From contig NZ_OU745390.1 of NCBI RefSeq assembly GCF_916618955.1, positions 310,001-374,000 on the forward strand: DNA of 64,000 nt. Direction: 5' to 3'. Position 1 is the stretch's first letter, and each line of letters starts with the position of its first letter. Both the position numbers and the translations under genes were made by a program. This DNA comes from Pseudomonas sp. Marseille-Q3773. GTDB taxonomy: Bacteria > Pseudomonadota > Gammaproteobacteria > Pseudomonadales > Pseudomonadaceae. The notes under the pieces were generated by a model that was not told the origin of the DNA, did no database searches, and worked only from the letters and a program-made list of their open reading frames with translations. Below are positions 7,932 to 16,833 of the stretch, piece by piece.

Positions 7932-8858
7932 ATGAACACGCTGGTGGTAATTGGGGGAAGCGGCTTTGTTGGCCGACATTTTCTGGCTGTATGCAACGCG
8001 TTGGAAGACACGGAGGTCATCTATGCGGTCCACCGTACCGAACCCGAATGGTTGACGAATGCCACGGTGCAAGTGGCTCGCTTTGACGTGAACGACTCCG
8101 CGAGCCTTGCAGCCATACTGGTGCCCGGCTGCACAGTGATCAACCTGTTGCGGCCTGATGGCAGTGGCTGGTTCGAGCCAGCTGTCGCCAATGTGCTCGT
8201 CGCTTGCAACGAAGCACGCATCAAGCGCTATGTGCACGTATCGAGTATCGATGTCTTCGGTGCTGCGCCAGACGCGGTGGTCGATGCCGACACGCAGCTC
8301 GAACCCAGGACGCCTTATGAACGTGAGCACGCCGCTGCTGAAGCGTTGGTGCGCGTGGTGCCGGCTGACAGCTTCGAAGTGCTGGTGTTGCGTCTGGGCG
8401 CGGTGTTTGGTGATGGTGGGCTGAACATCGTGTCGTTTGTTCGTGAGGTGTCCGTCGCGCCCGTCTGGAAGCTGGCGTTGCGGCGCATCCTTTATGGCCC
8501 GCGCCGCATGCATCTGGTCAGTGTGGAAAAGGTCGCACAAACCTTGGCATTCGTAGCCTACGTGCCACAGGTAAGCCAAGGGGAAGTGGTGCTGGTAACG
8601 GATGATGCGGCGCCGGAAAACAACTTTGGTCACTTGCAGGATGCCTTGATGCAGGCGTTTGGCCGGCCCTCGATCAGCTACTTGCCGCATCTACCGCCGG
8701 CATTGCTCGGCTTGTTGTTGCGTTTGCGCCGTATCAGCAATGCCAACCCAATGCGTCGTTTCAGCGAGCAGCGGCTTGCCGATTGGCAGCAGCCGCCCAC
8801 GGCAGACTTCAAGCAACAATTGCAGCGCTACATTGCCCTGCTGAGGGCATCGGCATGA
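7932..8858 (+). CDS. Atypical NAD(P)-binding SDR, possible sugar epimerase/reductase
   Basis: A 308-residue extended short-chain dehydrogenase. The N-terminal VVIGGSGFVGRHFL (GxxGxxG) and RYVHVSSIDVFGAAP are clear. The catalytic motif is odd: where YxxxK is expected the sequence reads Tyr129-E-R-E-His133 (PYEREHAAAEALV), so the lysine is replaced by histidine (codon CAC at 8328). The protein may have lost or changed catalytic activity, or may bind nucleotide sugar without redox turnover. The C-terminal half has a hydrophobic stretch (LPPALLGLLLRLRRI) unusual in soluble SDRs. A purine-rich ggagaagcg precedes the ATG. It overlaps the next glycosyltransferase by four bases. The upstream 216 bases hold no gene. 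The substrate cannot be named from sequence. Confidence 0.75.
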   Translation: MNTLVVIGGSGFVGRHFLAVCNALEDTEVIYAVHRTEPEWLTNATVQVARFDVNDSASLAAILVPGCTVINLLRPDGSGWFEPAVANVLVACNEARIKRYVHVSSIDVFGAAPDAVVDADTQLEPRTPYEREHAAAEALVRVVPADSFEVLVLRLGAVFGDGGLNIVSFVREVSVAPVWKLALRRILYGPRRMHLVSVEKVAQTLAFVAYVPQVSQGEVVLVTDDAAPENNFGHLQDALMQAFGRPSISYLPHLPPALLGLLLRLRRISNANPMRRFSEQRLADWQQPPTADFKQQLQRYIALLRASA

Positions 8859-9985
8859 GGGTATTACTGGTGAATATTTCGCTGGATGCCAAGCTTGGCG
8901 GTGGTACAGCCGAGCGCACCCGGCACCTGGCGCTGCACCTGGCCAAAGCCGGTAGCGCCTGCGAAGCCGTTGCCATGACCGGCAATTCATGGCAACGGGA
9001 GTTTGATGAGCAGGGGGTAAAAAGCTACATCACGGGGAGAATCGGTTTGCGCTTCCCAATCCCGTTGCTCAACCCTTGGCGAGCCTGGCGCGCTGTGCGC
9101 AGGGCGGATGTACTGCACATCATGGGCTACTGGAACCTGCTGAGTGTCGCCATGGGCCTGCTGGCGTTGTTGGGTCGGCGCCCTTATATACTGTGTCCAG
9201 CAGGCGAATTCGCGTCGGTGGGTTCGCCGCGTCCGATCATGAAGGTGTTTCACCTGCTGCTGGGCCGCTGGTTGATCAAGGGGGCCGCAGGTTTTATCGC
9301 CATTACCGACCTGGAACAAGGGCTAATTGCGCAAGTGGCAGGCGTGCCGGCAGCTTCCATTCCGGTTATCGGCAACGCCGTGGCTGACCCAGGTCCGGCG
9401 CGACGGACAGAGGTTGTACAGCTGCCGGACGAGCCCTTCATCCTGTTCATGGGGCGGCTGGCACCAGTCAAAGGGCCTGACTTCCTGATCCAGGCCTATC
9501 TCGACACGCCTGCAGCGCAACGATACCCCCTGGTGATGGCTGGGCCGGATTTTGGCATGCAGCAGGATCTGCAGGCTCAAGTCGATGCCTCGGGGCTGGC
9601 TGGACGCATTCACTTCATCGGCTTTCTTGATGAAGCACAGCGTACCCAGGTGTACCGTCAGGCAATGATGCTGGTCATCCCTTCGCGTTCGGAGGCCATG
9701 TCGCTGGTCGCGCTGGAAGCGGGGATTGTCGGGTTACCGGTTTTGCTCACCGACACCTGTGGTTTCGACCAGGTCGAGCAGGTGCAAGGAGGGCTGGTGG
9801 TTCCAGCCAGTGCAACGGGCATCGCTTCGGGTCTTGAGCGTATGTTGGCTGACCCTGCCGAGCTCAGGGCAAAAGGCGGGCGACTCAAGGCTTACATTAC
9901 CGAACATTACACCTGGTCAGCCATGGTGCAGGTGATGTTGCAGCGTTTTGCCCGGCTGTTGCGTACGGGGTCGATGGTGGAGTAA
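8855..9985 (+). CDS. GT4 family glycosyltransferase
   Basis: A 376-residue GT-B transferase that should add one sugar of the O-unit at the cytoplasmic face. It opens with MRVLLVNISLDAKLGGGTAERT, a typical acceptor-domain start with a glycine loop. It carries VIGNAVADPG at the domain joint and FMGRLAPVKGPDFLIQAY, the standard start of the GT4 nucleotide-binding half. The donor-binding motif is RSEAMSLVALEAG (EX7E). Translation starts at the ATG that overlaps the stop of the SDR gene before it. Neither donor nor acceptor can be told from sequence. A gap of 36 bases separates it from the polymerase-like gene downstream. Confidence 0.86.
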   Translation: MRVLLVNISLDAKLGGGTAERTRHLALHLAKAGSACEAVAMTGNSWQREFDEQGVKSYITGRIGLRFPIPLLNPWRAWRAVRRADVLHIMGYWNLLSVAMGLLALLGRRPYILCPAGEFASVGSPRPIMKVFHLLLGRWLIKGAAGFIAITDLEQGLIAQVAGVPAASIPVIGNAVADPGPARRTEVVQLPDEPFILFMGRLAPVKGPDFLIQAYLDTPAAQRYPLVMAGPDFGMQQDLQAQVDASGLAGRIHFIGFLDEAQRTQVYRQAMMLVIPSRSEAMSLVALEAGIVGLPVLLTDTCGFDQVEQVQGGLVVPASATGIASGLERMLADPAELRAKGGRLKAYITEHYTWSAMVQVMLQRFARLLRTGSMVE

Positions 9986-10021
9986 GCGTGCCCGTCGGCT
10001 CCGCTGACGGCCATCGTAGCA

Positions 10022-11260
10022 GTGTCATTCGCGGCGACGCCGGATAAAGAGGCGCAGCTGTCCAATCAATGGTTCATGGCGGTCAGGTTTGAAATGTCGG
10101 TGCTTGAGCGTTGGTATGAAAGGGCTACCCAGGAGCACGTGCTGCTGGCACTGTTTTTCCTGGCGATATTTTATGGAAATGTTTATGCAAGGGTCACACT
10201 ACCGCTTGCGATGTATGTCCTGCCGCTACTGGCGTTGCGCCTGAAGATCAAGCCGATCAAGTCGCTCAGGTGGCAAGCGGTATTGCCTGCACTGGCTTGC
10301 CTACCGGTGGTATTGCAATTCTTCGGCGCCTATCCGCCCATAAAGAACGATATCTCCGTCTACTTTTGCTTCTTTTACTCTGCAGTAGCCATCTTGGTGG
10401 TGAGCAGGTGTAGCGTCGGGGAGTTACTGGTGCAGAACTGCATGCTCTTCGGCTGTATATTGATTGCGTTCATCATGCTGGCCCATATGGGGCTTGGTTA
10501 CCGGGACCAACTCGATTTCTATACCTTGAAGAACCTGGTTGCGACGCCTCTGGGCAGCTCCAATTATCTGGCTGTGTTTCTGCTGCTCGGCATTCTGGTG
10601 GCCTTGTATGCCAAGCAGTATCTATGTGCCATTGCCCTGGTTGGGGCGTTCGTATTCACGTTTTCGCGTACCGGGTACGCAATGTTGATTATCGCTGTGG
10701 CCATCTGGTTGCTCGACACCAGAACAACCCTGCTTTCCCGCTATCCGCGCTTTTTTGCTTTCGCGTACATCATCGGCAGCCTGATGGTGTTCCTTACCGC
10801 TTTCTTCATGAAAGGCGGGCTGCCGGAGTCCCTGTCCATCCGCGTGGGCCTATGGCATGCAGCGGTGTACCACATTGTCGATCATCCACTGATCGGCACT
10901 CCACGCTCTGAATACTTCTACATATTCAATGGTTTGGCATGGGACCCGCATAATTCGGTGTTGAACATGCTGCTGTTGCTGGGGGTAGGCGGTACTGCGG
11001 TGTACCTGTTTTACCTTTACTCCGTCATGCGGCTGTTTTCGCAACTGGCAAGCAGCTCGACATTCTGGCGCTCAGTGTTCATAGGGGCAGCCGTTACGCT
11101 GCTGTGGAGCCTTTTCGAGGTGGTTTTACTGACCCCGGCTTATGACACATTGCTGGCATCGCTGTTTGCACTGGCTATCGCCAGAAGCCCGCGCCCGGAA
11201 GTGGCCACCTCGCCAGCAAAGTCTGACGACGCAAGTGCCGGTCTGACCGCTGCAAGATGA
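10022..11260 (+). CDS. Wzy_C-type O-antigen polymerase/ligase family membrane protein
   Basis: A polytopic inner-membrane protein of up to 412 residues with about ten to twelve hydrophobic segments. Marks of the O-antigen ligase/polymerase superfamily (Wzy_C) are FSRTGYAMLII and, in the large periplasmic loop, HPLIGTPRSEYFYIF followed by DPHNSVLNMLLLLGVGG, where the His is conserved in WaaL/Wzy proteins. Polymerases and ligases of this family cannot be told apart by eye. Being inside the O-unit operon favours a polymerase, because waaL usually sits with core genes. The start is uncertain: GTG 10022, ATG 10076 or ATG 10094, the last preceded by aggtttga. The low-complexity C-terminus ends only three bases from the convergent gene on the other strand. 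Confidence 0.75.
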   Translation: MSFAATPDKEAQLSNQWFMAVRFEMSVLERWYERATQEHVLLALFFLAIFYGNVYARVTLPLAMYVLPLLALRLKIKPIKSLRWQAVLPALACLPVVLQFFGAYPPIKNDISVYFCFFYSAVAILVVSRCSVGELLVQNCMLFGCILIAFIMLAHMGLGYRDQLDFYTLKNLVATPLGSSNYLAVFLLLGILVALYAKQYLCAIALVGAFVFTFSRTGYAMLIIAVAIWLLDTRTTLLSRYPRFFAFAYIIGSLMVFLTAFFMKGGLPESLSIRVGLWHAAVYHIVDHPLIGTPRSEYFYIFNGLAWDPHNSVLNMLLLLGVGGTAVYLFYLYSVMRLFSQLASSSTFWRSVFIGAAVTLLWSLFEVVLLTPAYDTLLASLFALAIARSPRPEVATSPAKSDDASAGLTAAR

Positions 11261-11263
11261 GGC

Positions 11264-12661
11264 TCAGCTTGCCGGTTGCGCTTCGCTGGTCGACTTGCGG
11301 CGCCCGGCCAGGGTTGAGCTGCAGATGAACATGGTAAATGCATAAGGCATCCATACTATCGGGCGTTGGTAGATGCTCAGTGCAAACAGCGCAAAGAACA
11401 GCAGTACCCATAAGCGGCGCTTGGCACTGTGGACAATGGCCAGGCTCAGGCTGATCATGGCCAGGGCGAACAGCAGGGCACCGATCAGGCCGAAATCTGT
11501 GAGTATGCGTGTCACTACCTGTGATACGCCGCCATGGACCACGCTGGAATCGGCCCCCATGCCGAACAGCAGGGTGCGGGTGTCTGCATCCAGGTAGCGA
11601 GCGAAGAGCTTGTCCATCTCCGGTAGCGAGCGGTTATTGATGTACTGGGTCTGGCGCAGTTGTTGGTCAGGTTCTGGCTGTTGCACTGCAAGCGGTGCGA
11701 TAGGCACTGCGGTGCCAGTGCTGGCCGCCGATGATGAGGCTGGTTTACCCAGGGGGGTAACCCGCTCTTCCTGCATGGAAGAGTCCGGTTCCATTGCCGT
11801 TGCCTGCGTTGCCACAGGTATAGCTGGCTGCAGGTCTGGCCCCTTGGGCTTGAGAATGCCCAATACCAGCAAGCCGAAAAGCCCGAGTATGGCGAGCGGC
11901 AGCAGGGGCAGTGGCGAGCGGGCTTGTACCAGGCGGAACAGGAAACCGAGAGAAGCCATGACGATGAATGCCAGGGAAAACGACAGCACACCACCCATGA
12001 AGATGATGAAAAAGGGGAAAGGCTTGAGCCGGAAGCGGTTGCCAGCCAGCAAGAATGCTGACAGCGTACCGACCATGCCGGGTTCATCATACATTGCGCA
12101 CAGCCGGTAGAGTTCGCCACCCCAAGGCAGCGACAAGTGGTTGCCGGATAACAATAGGGCCCCCGGCGCGTGCAAGTAGAATCCCCCAGCCTCTGCCATT
12201 GCAGGGTTGAGCAGAGGCAGCTGGTCCATTTGCAACGGCAAGCCGCCGATCTTGCACAGCGACACCAGTATGCCCGGGATCAGGCTGAGCGCGAAGAACC
12301 AGCCGAACCATTGCAGTATCTTGCCGCGACGCTGGTCGGAGAACACTGCAAGCGCAAAGAGGGTCGGTAGTACGAAATACCAGCGTGTCGTGCTGCCATC
12401 GATCTTTGGCAGCATGCTTATATAAAGCACGAACAGACAGATCAGGATGAAACCGGGAGCCTCGCCCCGCCGCGGTCGGTCGCCGAGCAGCAGGGCAACA
12501 ATGGCCAGGAAGCCGGAAACCATGCCGGCGATGGCCATATGGCGCAGCGAATGCCAGAGAAAATACGGATTCAACGTTACCCAGGCACACAGCGCAAAAA
12601 GCGGTGCCAGCATGGCGTCAATGGGCGCGATATTAACGTAAGTCCTGATAGTTGTTGTCAT
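11264..12661 (-). CDS. Putative O-antigen polymerase-like membrane protein (Wzy candidate)
   Basis: A 465-residue polytopic membrane protein with about eleven hydrophobic segments. It contains the motif MYDEPGMVGT near the middle; an Asp-Glu-Pro-Gly or Glu-Pro-Gly motif is known in several Wzy polymerases and EpsG-like proteins. After it comes a long hydrophilic Ala/Ser/Thr/Pro/Gln-rich stretch (about residues 285-345), probably a periplasmic loop, and then more helices. No signature allows a definite call. Convergent with, and three bases from, the Wzy_C gene at 10022, so two polymerase-like genes meet head-on. It is the last gene of a minus-strand block that begins with wzx at 16833; a 184-base gap with hairpins separates it from the gene before it. 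Function as Wzy is likely but not proved. Confidence 0.62.
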   Translation of the reverse strand: MTTTIRTYVNIAPIDAMLAPLFALCAWVTLNPYFLWHSLRHMAIAGMVSGFLAIVALLLGDRPRRGEAPGFILICLFVLYISMLPKIDGSTTRWYFVLPTLFALAVFSDQRRGKILQWFGWFFALSLIPGILVSLCKIGGLPLQMDQLPLLNPAMAEAGGFYLHAPGALLLSGNHLSLPWGGELYRLCAMYDEPGMVGTLSAFLLAGNRFRLKPFPFFIIFMGGVLSFSLAFIVMASLGFLFRLVQARSPLPLLPLAILGLFGLLVLGILKPKGPDLQPAIPVATQATAMEPDSSMQEERVTPLGKPASSSAASTGTAVPIAPLAVQQPEPDQQLRQTQYINNRSLPEMDKLFARYLDADTRTLLFGMGADSSVVHGGVSQVVTRILTDFGLIGALLFALAMISLSLAIVHSAKRRLWVLLFFALFALSIYQRPIVWMPYAFTMFICSSTLAGRRKSTSEAQPAS

Positions 12662-12845
12662 CGTGAGGAGTTCTGCCTGATCACACCTGAGCCATGCCGA
12701 TCAACGGACAATCGCGGGTTGACCCGGCTCAGGTTTGGGAGGTTGACCTGACTGTGACAAGGAGCGAGCGCAAGGGTGCGGTTTTCCACCGCACGTTCGT
12801 CGGGCGCCTACGGCAAAGCCGTTCCATCTTTGGCGGAACGATGGA
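12662..12845. other. Intergenic region with three successive inverted repeats
   Basis: This 184-base gap between two minus-strand membrane-protein genes contains three hairpins. The first pairs acctgagcc (12685-12693) with ggctcaggt (12726-12734). The second is tight, gtgcggt (12776-12782) with accgcac (12788-12794) and a five-base loop. The third pairs cgttcc (12820-12825) with ggaacg (12835-12840), directly beyond the stop of the 12846 gene. They could act as transcript stabilisers or attenuators lowering expression of the polymerase-like gene at 11264 relative to the genes before it. No long T-run follows on either strand, so they are not called intrinsic terminators. Confidence 0.45.
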
Positions 12846-14483
12846 CTAAAGGGCTGGTGTGAGCGCGACGTTTTCGGTTTTCTGCGCAGTGACGATAATG
12901 CGTGCCAGATACAAGCCGGCAATGAACCCGAGTACCTCGATAAGGAAGAACATCTGCACCCGTGGGAAGTTGGTCTGTACTAGCAGATAGGCCAGGGCCA
13001 CACCAATGGCAGCGCGAGTAAAGATATTGCCAACCAGCAGGCTAGCCAACCGTTCGACAAGAATGCCAGCGAAGAACAATAGCGCCAAGCCTGCGACCAG
13101 CACTGCCAGGTTGCCACTATAGAGCAGGATGGCCAGCGGGCCGGGGATGGTCATGAAAGTGAAGTTTTCGAAGGCCTGATATTGCGCGTTCGACATGCGC
13201 TGGTAGATGGCTTGAGTGCCGGCTTCCGGGCGCTCGGTCAGGCTGTGCAGAAATAGTGCCCAGCCGGTGTGCTCATGGCTGACCACCGCCAATACACCTT
13301 CAAGGCCAATCCAACGGTCCACTACCAGTTTACTCAGTTCCATCAGCATACCTTTCCAGCGGGCACGCTTTACCTCGGTAGTTTCGGCAAAGGGAGCTGC
13401 CGTCACAGAAACCGGCTCCGCGTCGACAGGTGCGACTATTACAGGGTTGGCGAGCATGGGTAACAGGGGCATCGCCGGTGCCAATACACCTGCGATCGCC
13501 TGTGCTGACTCGGCCGGGGCAATGAGCAGGCTGCTCACTGGGCGAGCGAGTGTCAGGCTGGTATCGCTCGCCGGCTCCTTGCTGCTAATCATTGGCGCCG
13601 TGACTGGCCGGGCCTGGGCGAAGGATTGCAGGCGATCGACAGACACCAGCAGCAGCGATGCCACGAACAATACGCCGGTCACCAGCAGGATCCTGACCCA
13701 CTGGACCAGGCGCAATGCGGCTGCCAGTTCGCGACCATGCACCAGGTAAACCACCAACGGTGCAATCACATGCAGGATCATCTGCGCCCGGCTGCCCATG
13801 GACACCGCCGTAACCGCACCTTCCAGGATGAGGATGTAGAAAAGTGTCTCCAGTTTCATCTGGCGCGCCTGTACCAACCAGTACCCCAGCGTGGCAAGCA
13901 GGATCAGGTTGCCCCAGGCAATCATGAACGATACCAGTACGTAGACGTAGCTGTGGAGCTTCAGCGTAGGCTCGGTGCCGACCTTTAGAATGGCGAACCT
14001 GAAATTGACGGCCAGCAGCACGACGGTGAGCAGAACTGCCAGCCACATGGACGGTTTGAGCAGCGTGCGTGGCCGTTCGAGAGGAATGGTTGCAGGCGGC
14101 TGCAGGCGCCCGACAATGGCCTGGCAGGCCAGTAATGTGGTAAATGCAACGTTCAGGGCCAGCATGGCCGAGTCCCAAGCCTGCGGTGAGTTATCAAAGG
14201 CACCGATCGGCTCGATGAACTGCGTGGCAAAAATGAAGTGCAGCACCAGCTTTGCCCAGCAACCGAGAATCAGGAAAGTCAGCAGGAAGAACGAGAAGAA
14301 GCTCGTGCGGTTGGACAGCACGCTGCGTACCAGCAAGCCGGCCAGAACGCCATTGAGCAGCAGCGGAGTCAGGGACGCCGGGTAATTCACGGCTGCGGCG
14401 AGGGTCGCCATGGCAATCAGCAGTAACGCACTGGCGTGCAGGTAGCGGTTATCCAGCAGGTGAGCTTGAACAATCTGGTTCAT
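12846..14483 (-). CDS. Large polytopic membrane protein of the O-antigen block, function unknown
   Basis: About 545 residues from the ATG at 14483, which has ggag about nine bases before it; an upstream in-frame start at 14543 is less likely. Roughly ten to twelve hydrophobic helices are visible, with short basic loops. Residues around 310-380 form a hydrophilic to Ala/Pro/Val-rich insertion (for example AESAQAIAGVLAPAMPLLPM) that is probably outside the membrane, followed by a conserved-looking RWIGLEGVLAVVSH segment. Similar layouts occur in O-antigen polymerase-type proteins, but no motif I can name confirms this. It lies 81 bases downstream of a GT2 gene in the wzx block. It could be the polymerase, an auxiliary polymerase or a flippase partner. 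Confidence 0.55.
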   Translation of the reverse strand: MNQIVQAHLLDNRYLHASALLLIAMATLAAAVNYPASLTPLLLNGVLAGLLVRSVLSNRTSFFSFFLLTFLILGCWAKLVLHFIFATQFIEPIGAFDNSPQAWDSAMLALNVAFTTLLACQAIVGRLQPPATIPLERPRTLLKPSMWLAVLLTVVLLAVNFRFAILKVGTEPTLKLHSYVYVLVSFMIAWGNLILLATLGYWLVQARQMKLETLFYILILEGAVTAVSMGSRAQMILHVIAPLVVYLVHGRELAAALRLVQWVRILLVTGVLFVASLLLVSVDRLQSFAQARPVTAPMISSKEPASDTSLTLARPVSSLLIAPAESAQAIAGVLAPAMPLLPMLANPVIVAPVDAEPVSVTAAPFAETTEVKRARWKGMLMELSKLVVDRWIGLEGVLAVVSHEHTGWALFLHSLTERPEAGTQAIYQRMSNAQYQAFENFTFMTIPGPLAILLYSGNLAVLVAGLALLFFAGILVERLASLLVGNIFTRAAIGVALAYLLVQTNFPRVQMFFLIEVLGFIAGLYLARIIVTAQKTENVALTPAL

Positions 14484-14564
14484 CCGCGCGCTCCAGGTGG
14501 GGAGAACCGTTCCTGGTTCTCGGTACCTGTGGGACCGCTGCACCCACAGGTAAGGCAGCAGGCC

Positions 14565-15470
14565 TCAGGCTTTGGACTTGGGTCTGAAAATAGTCAGTAC
14601 GTAACTGACCATTTTGCGTGAAAGAATCGACGGAGGATCCAGCAGAGCGGCTTTGCCCATGCGTACCATGAACATCGCATAGCGCCCGGAAAACCCGTGC
14701 ATGAAGCCCGAAAGCATATGGGCATTGGCAACGGCCTTGCGTTTCCAGCCAAGGATGGAGGGCGAGAGACCATTGGTCTGGTAAAGGCTGTTGATCACCT
14801 TGAGCGGCTCGTCGGAGCGTTCGGCGTTGCACGGGTTATAGGTAGTCGAGCCGGAGTGAATGCGGAAGTCCGCCAGGGGCTCGGCTACTCGAATAAAGGG
14901 TCCGTATTGGCAAAGACGCAGGAAAAAGTCCATGTCCGGAATGTTGCGCAGCCCGGTGTTCCAGCCACCGACCTTATCCCATACGGCGCGGCGGAACAGC
15001 GCACCGGGGCCAGGCAGGCACTGGAAGTTGGCGATCAGCAGCCGCTCTTCGTAATCGGGGGTTTGCACTGTTCGCACATGTTTGGAGTGTTCATCGATGA
15101 CGCAGAAGTCCGGGTAGGCCAGCACAGCATCAGGGGCCTTGGCCATGGCTGCGACAATGGCTTCGACGGCACGCGGGTGCAGGCGGTCATCGGCGCTCAG
15201 ATAGCCAAGCAGCTCGCCCGTACTCTGCTGCCAGCCGAAGTTCATCGCTGCGCTCTGTCCAGCGTTGGCCTGACGGTGACGAATGAAATGGCCGGGGTGT
15301 TGCTCCAGCAGCGCAGGGGTGTCGTCTGTGGAGCCATCATCGACGACGATCAGTTCCACGTTCGGATAGGTCTGCTGCAGCACGCTGTCGATCGCATCCA
15401 GTACATAGCGCCCGGTGTTGTAGGTAGGAATGACGATCGAAACCTTGGGCTGTATGTTACTAGCGACCAT
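14565..15470 (-). CDS. GT2 family glycosyltransferase
   Basis: A 301-residue GT-A fold transferase. It begins with KVSIVIPTYNTGRYVLDAIDSVLQQTY, the standard family 2 opening, followed by VDDGSTDDT. The DxD-like motif is LSADDRLHPRAVEAIV, and LPGPGALFRRAVWDKVGGWNT is the usual acceptor-side region. The C-terminal part has RMGKAALLDPPS and a basic tail, perhaps membrane-associated. It would add one residue of the O-unit on the cytoplasmic side. It overlaps the end of the wzx gene by 11 bases on the minus strand, so the two are translationally coupled. Donor sugar cannot be assigned. Confidence 0.88.
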   Translation of the reverse strand: MVASNIQPKVSIVIPTYNTGRYVLDAIDSVLQQTYPNVELIVVDDGSTDDTPALLEQHPGHFIRHRQANAGQSAAMNFGWQQSTGELLGYLSADDRLHPRAVEAIVAAMAKAPDAVLAYPDFCVIDEHSKHVRTVQTPDYEERLLIANFQCLPGPGALFRRAVWDKVGGWNTGLRNIPDMDFFLRLCQYGPFIRVAEPLADFRIHSGSTTYNPCNAERSDEPLKVINSLYQTNGLSPSILGWKRKAVANAHMLSGFMHGFSGRYAMFMVRMGKAALLDPPSILSRKMVSYVLTIFRPKSKA

Positions 15471-16833
15471 GAGATACCTTTCGACGGTAATAGAGGTGCA
15501 CGAACCGACGCAATGAAACGTAATCGGCGGTGGTGCTGAGGTTGAATATCCGTTTCACGCAGTAAATCTGAGCCAGCGACTGGCAGATACCGCCGAGGCT
15601 GTATACCACGGCCAAACCGATGATTCCATACAACCACATTGCCAGCAGTCCGGAGGTAATCATGCAGAGTCCGCTGATTACTGAAATACGCATGGCCACG
15701 TGCTGTTTCTGTAGCATCATCAGCACGAACCCGGCCGTGCCGGCGTAGGTCTGGGCCAGTTGCGAAATACCCAGGATGGCAAATATGTAGTACGCATCGG
15801 CATATTCGCTGGACCACACATGTGTCAGCACGAACTGGCCACACACAATGAACAGCATATAGCCCGCCAGCCCCAGTAACGTCGCGGCACCCGCACCTAC
15901 CCCCAGTACGCGCTGCAGATAGCGTTTCTTGCCGCGTACCCAGATACGCCCGATCGAGGGCGCGACGACGGTGTTGATCACTGCCAGCGGGATCAGTACC
16001 AACGCTGCGAGGCGTGAAGCCAGGCCATAGATGGCCAGCCCGGGCGCATCACCGAACCAGGCGATGATCCACAAGTCGGCCTGCGACATCACGAACAGCA
16101 CTACGGTGGTTGTCAGATTGGGCCGGGTTTCTCGCAGCAGGGTGGTGTAGCCGACGCTGGTATTCGGCTTGCCCCGGGGTTGCGCCCGATACCAGTGGCA
16201 CAGACTCCAGGCCCCGAGCAAGGTGGTGCAGCCGGCGCCCACGGCGCCGGCCAGGATCAGCGTGCTCAGTTCAATGTGCAGCTCGCCGCGCCAGGCCAGG
16301 ATAACCGTTGCCGCGCTGGCGAGGCTGGCCCCGGTGGTTAGGAAGCTGGCCTGCACGAAATGGCCCAGCGCACGATGTTGCTCGGCCAGGATGGTGCTGA
16401 TTGCCGCCAGGATCATGCTTAGCGACACCAGCGGGGCAATGCCATGCAGCATCCGCAGCAGGTCGTCACCTTCGTGGCGTGACAATACCTGCATGAAGAT
16501 ATTGAACCCCACGGCCAAGGCCATGGTCGACAGCACCGCCAACAGCAGTGTGCGGCGCAACAGCTGCTTTACCTGGCCCCCGTCGCGGTGCCCCTGCGCG
16601 GTGGAGATGCAGGCAGGCGCGGTAATGCTCAGGCCGAGCTGGCCCAGGGTGGCAAGTGCTGCGATGAGCGATTGGGCCAGAAAGAACAACCCGACCGAAG
16701 TCTGCGACATGGTCAGAGGAATGATGATGCCCGTCAGGGCGCCGGTGCCCAACAGCAGGAAGCGGCCAAATATCGCAGCCATGCTTGCCGCGATCGGAGA
16801 AGAAAGCGCGTTGGTGACTTTCCCTGTGGACAT
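15460..16833 (-). CDS. wzx: O-antigen flippase Wzx-like (polysaccharide transport, MATE/MOP fold)
   Basis: A 457-residue integral membrane protein with about twelve transmembrane helices in the pattern of the polysaccharide transporter family. It would flip the undecaprenyl-linked O-unit to the periplasm. Supporting segments are FLLLGTGALTGIIIPLTMSQ near the N-terminus, SQADLWIIAWFGDAPGLAIYGLASRLAALVLIPLAVINTVVAP in the centre with charged residues inside helices as usual for Wzx, and IFAILGISQLAQTYAGTAGF. Wzx proteins diverge strongly, so this is recognition by topology and family features. It is the first gene of the minus-strand block and the only flippase candidate in the window. The 320 bases before it face the divergent sugar-enzyme operon. 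Confidence 0.8.
   Translation of the reverse strand: MSTGKVTNALSSPIAASMAAIFGRFLLLGTGALTGIIIPLTMSQTSVGLFFLAQSLIAALATLGQLGLSITAPACISTAQGHRDGGQVKQLLRRTLLLAVLSTMALAVGFNIFMQVLSRHEGDDLLRMLHGIAPLVSLSMILAAISTILAEQHRALGHFVQASFLTTGASLASAATVILAWRGELHIELSTLILAGAVGAGCTTLLGAWSLCHWYRAQPRGKPNTSVGYTTLLRETRPNLTTTVVLFVMSQADLWIIAWFGDAPGLAIYGLASRLAALVLIPLAVINTVVAPSIGRIWVRGKKRYLQRVLGVGAGAATLLGLAGYMLFIVCGQFVLTHVWSSEYADAYYIFAILGISQLAQTYAGTAGFVLMMLQKQHVAMRISVISGLCMITSGLLAMWLYGIIGLAVVYSLGGICQSLAQIYCVKRIFNLSTTADYVSLRRFVHLYYRRKVSHGR

Noticed and set aside
6588..8690. 700-residue open frame on the minus strand opposite the wbjD and SDR genes
   Set aside because: It is the mirror of strong codon bias in real plus-strand genes; its translation is His/Gln/Arg-rich with no family signature and no ribosome site.
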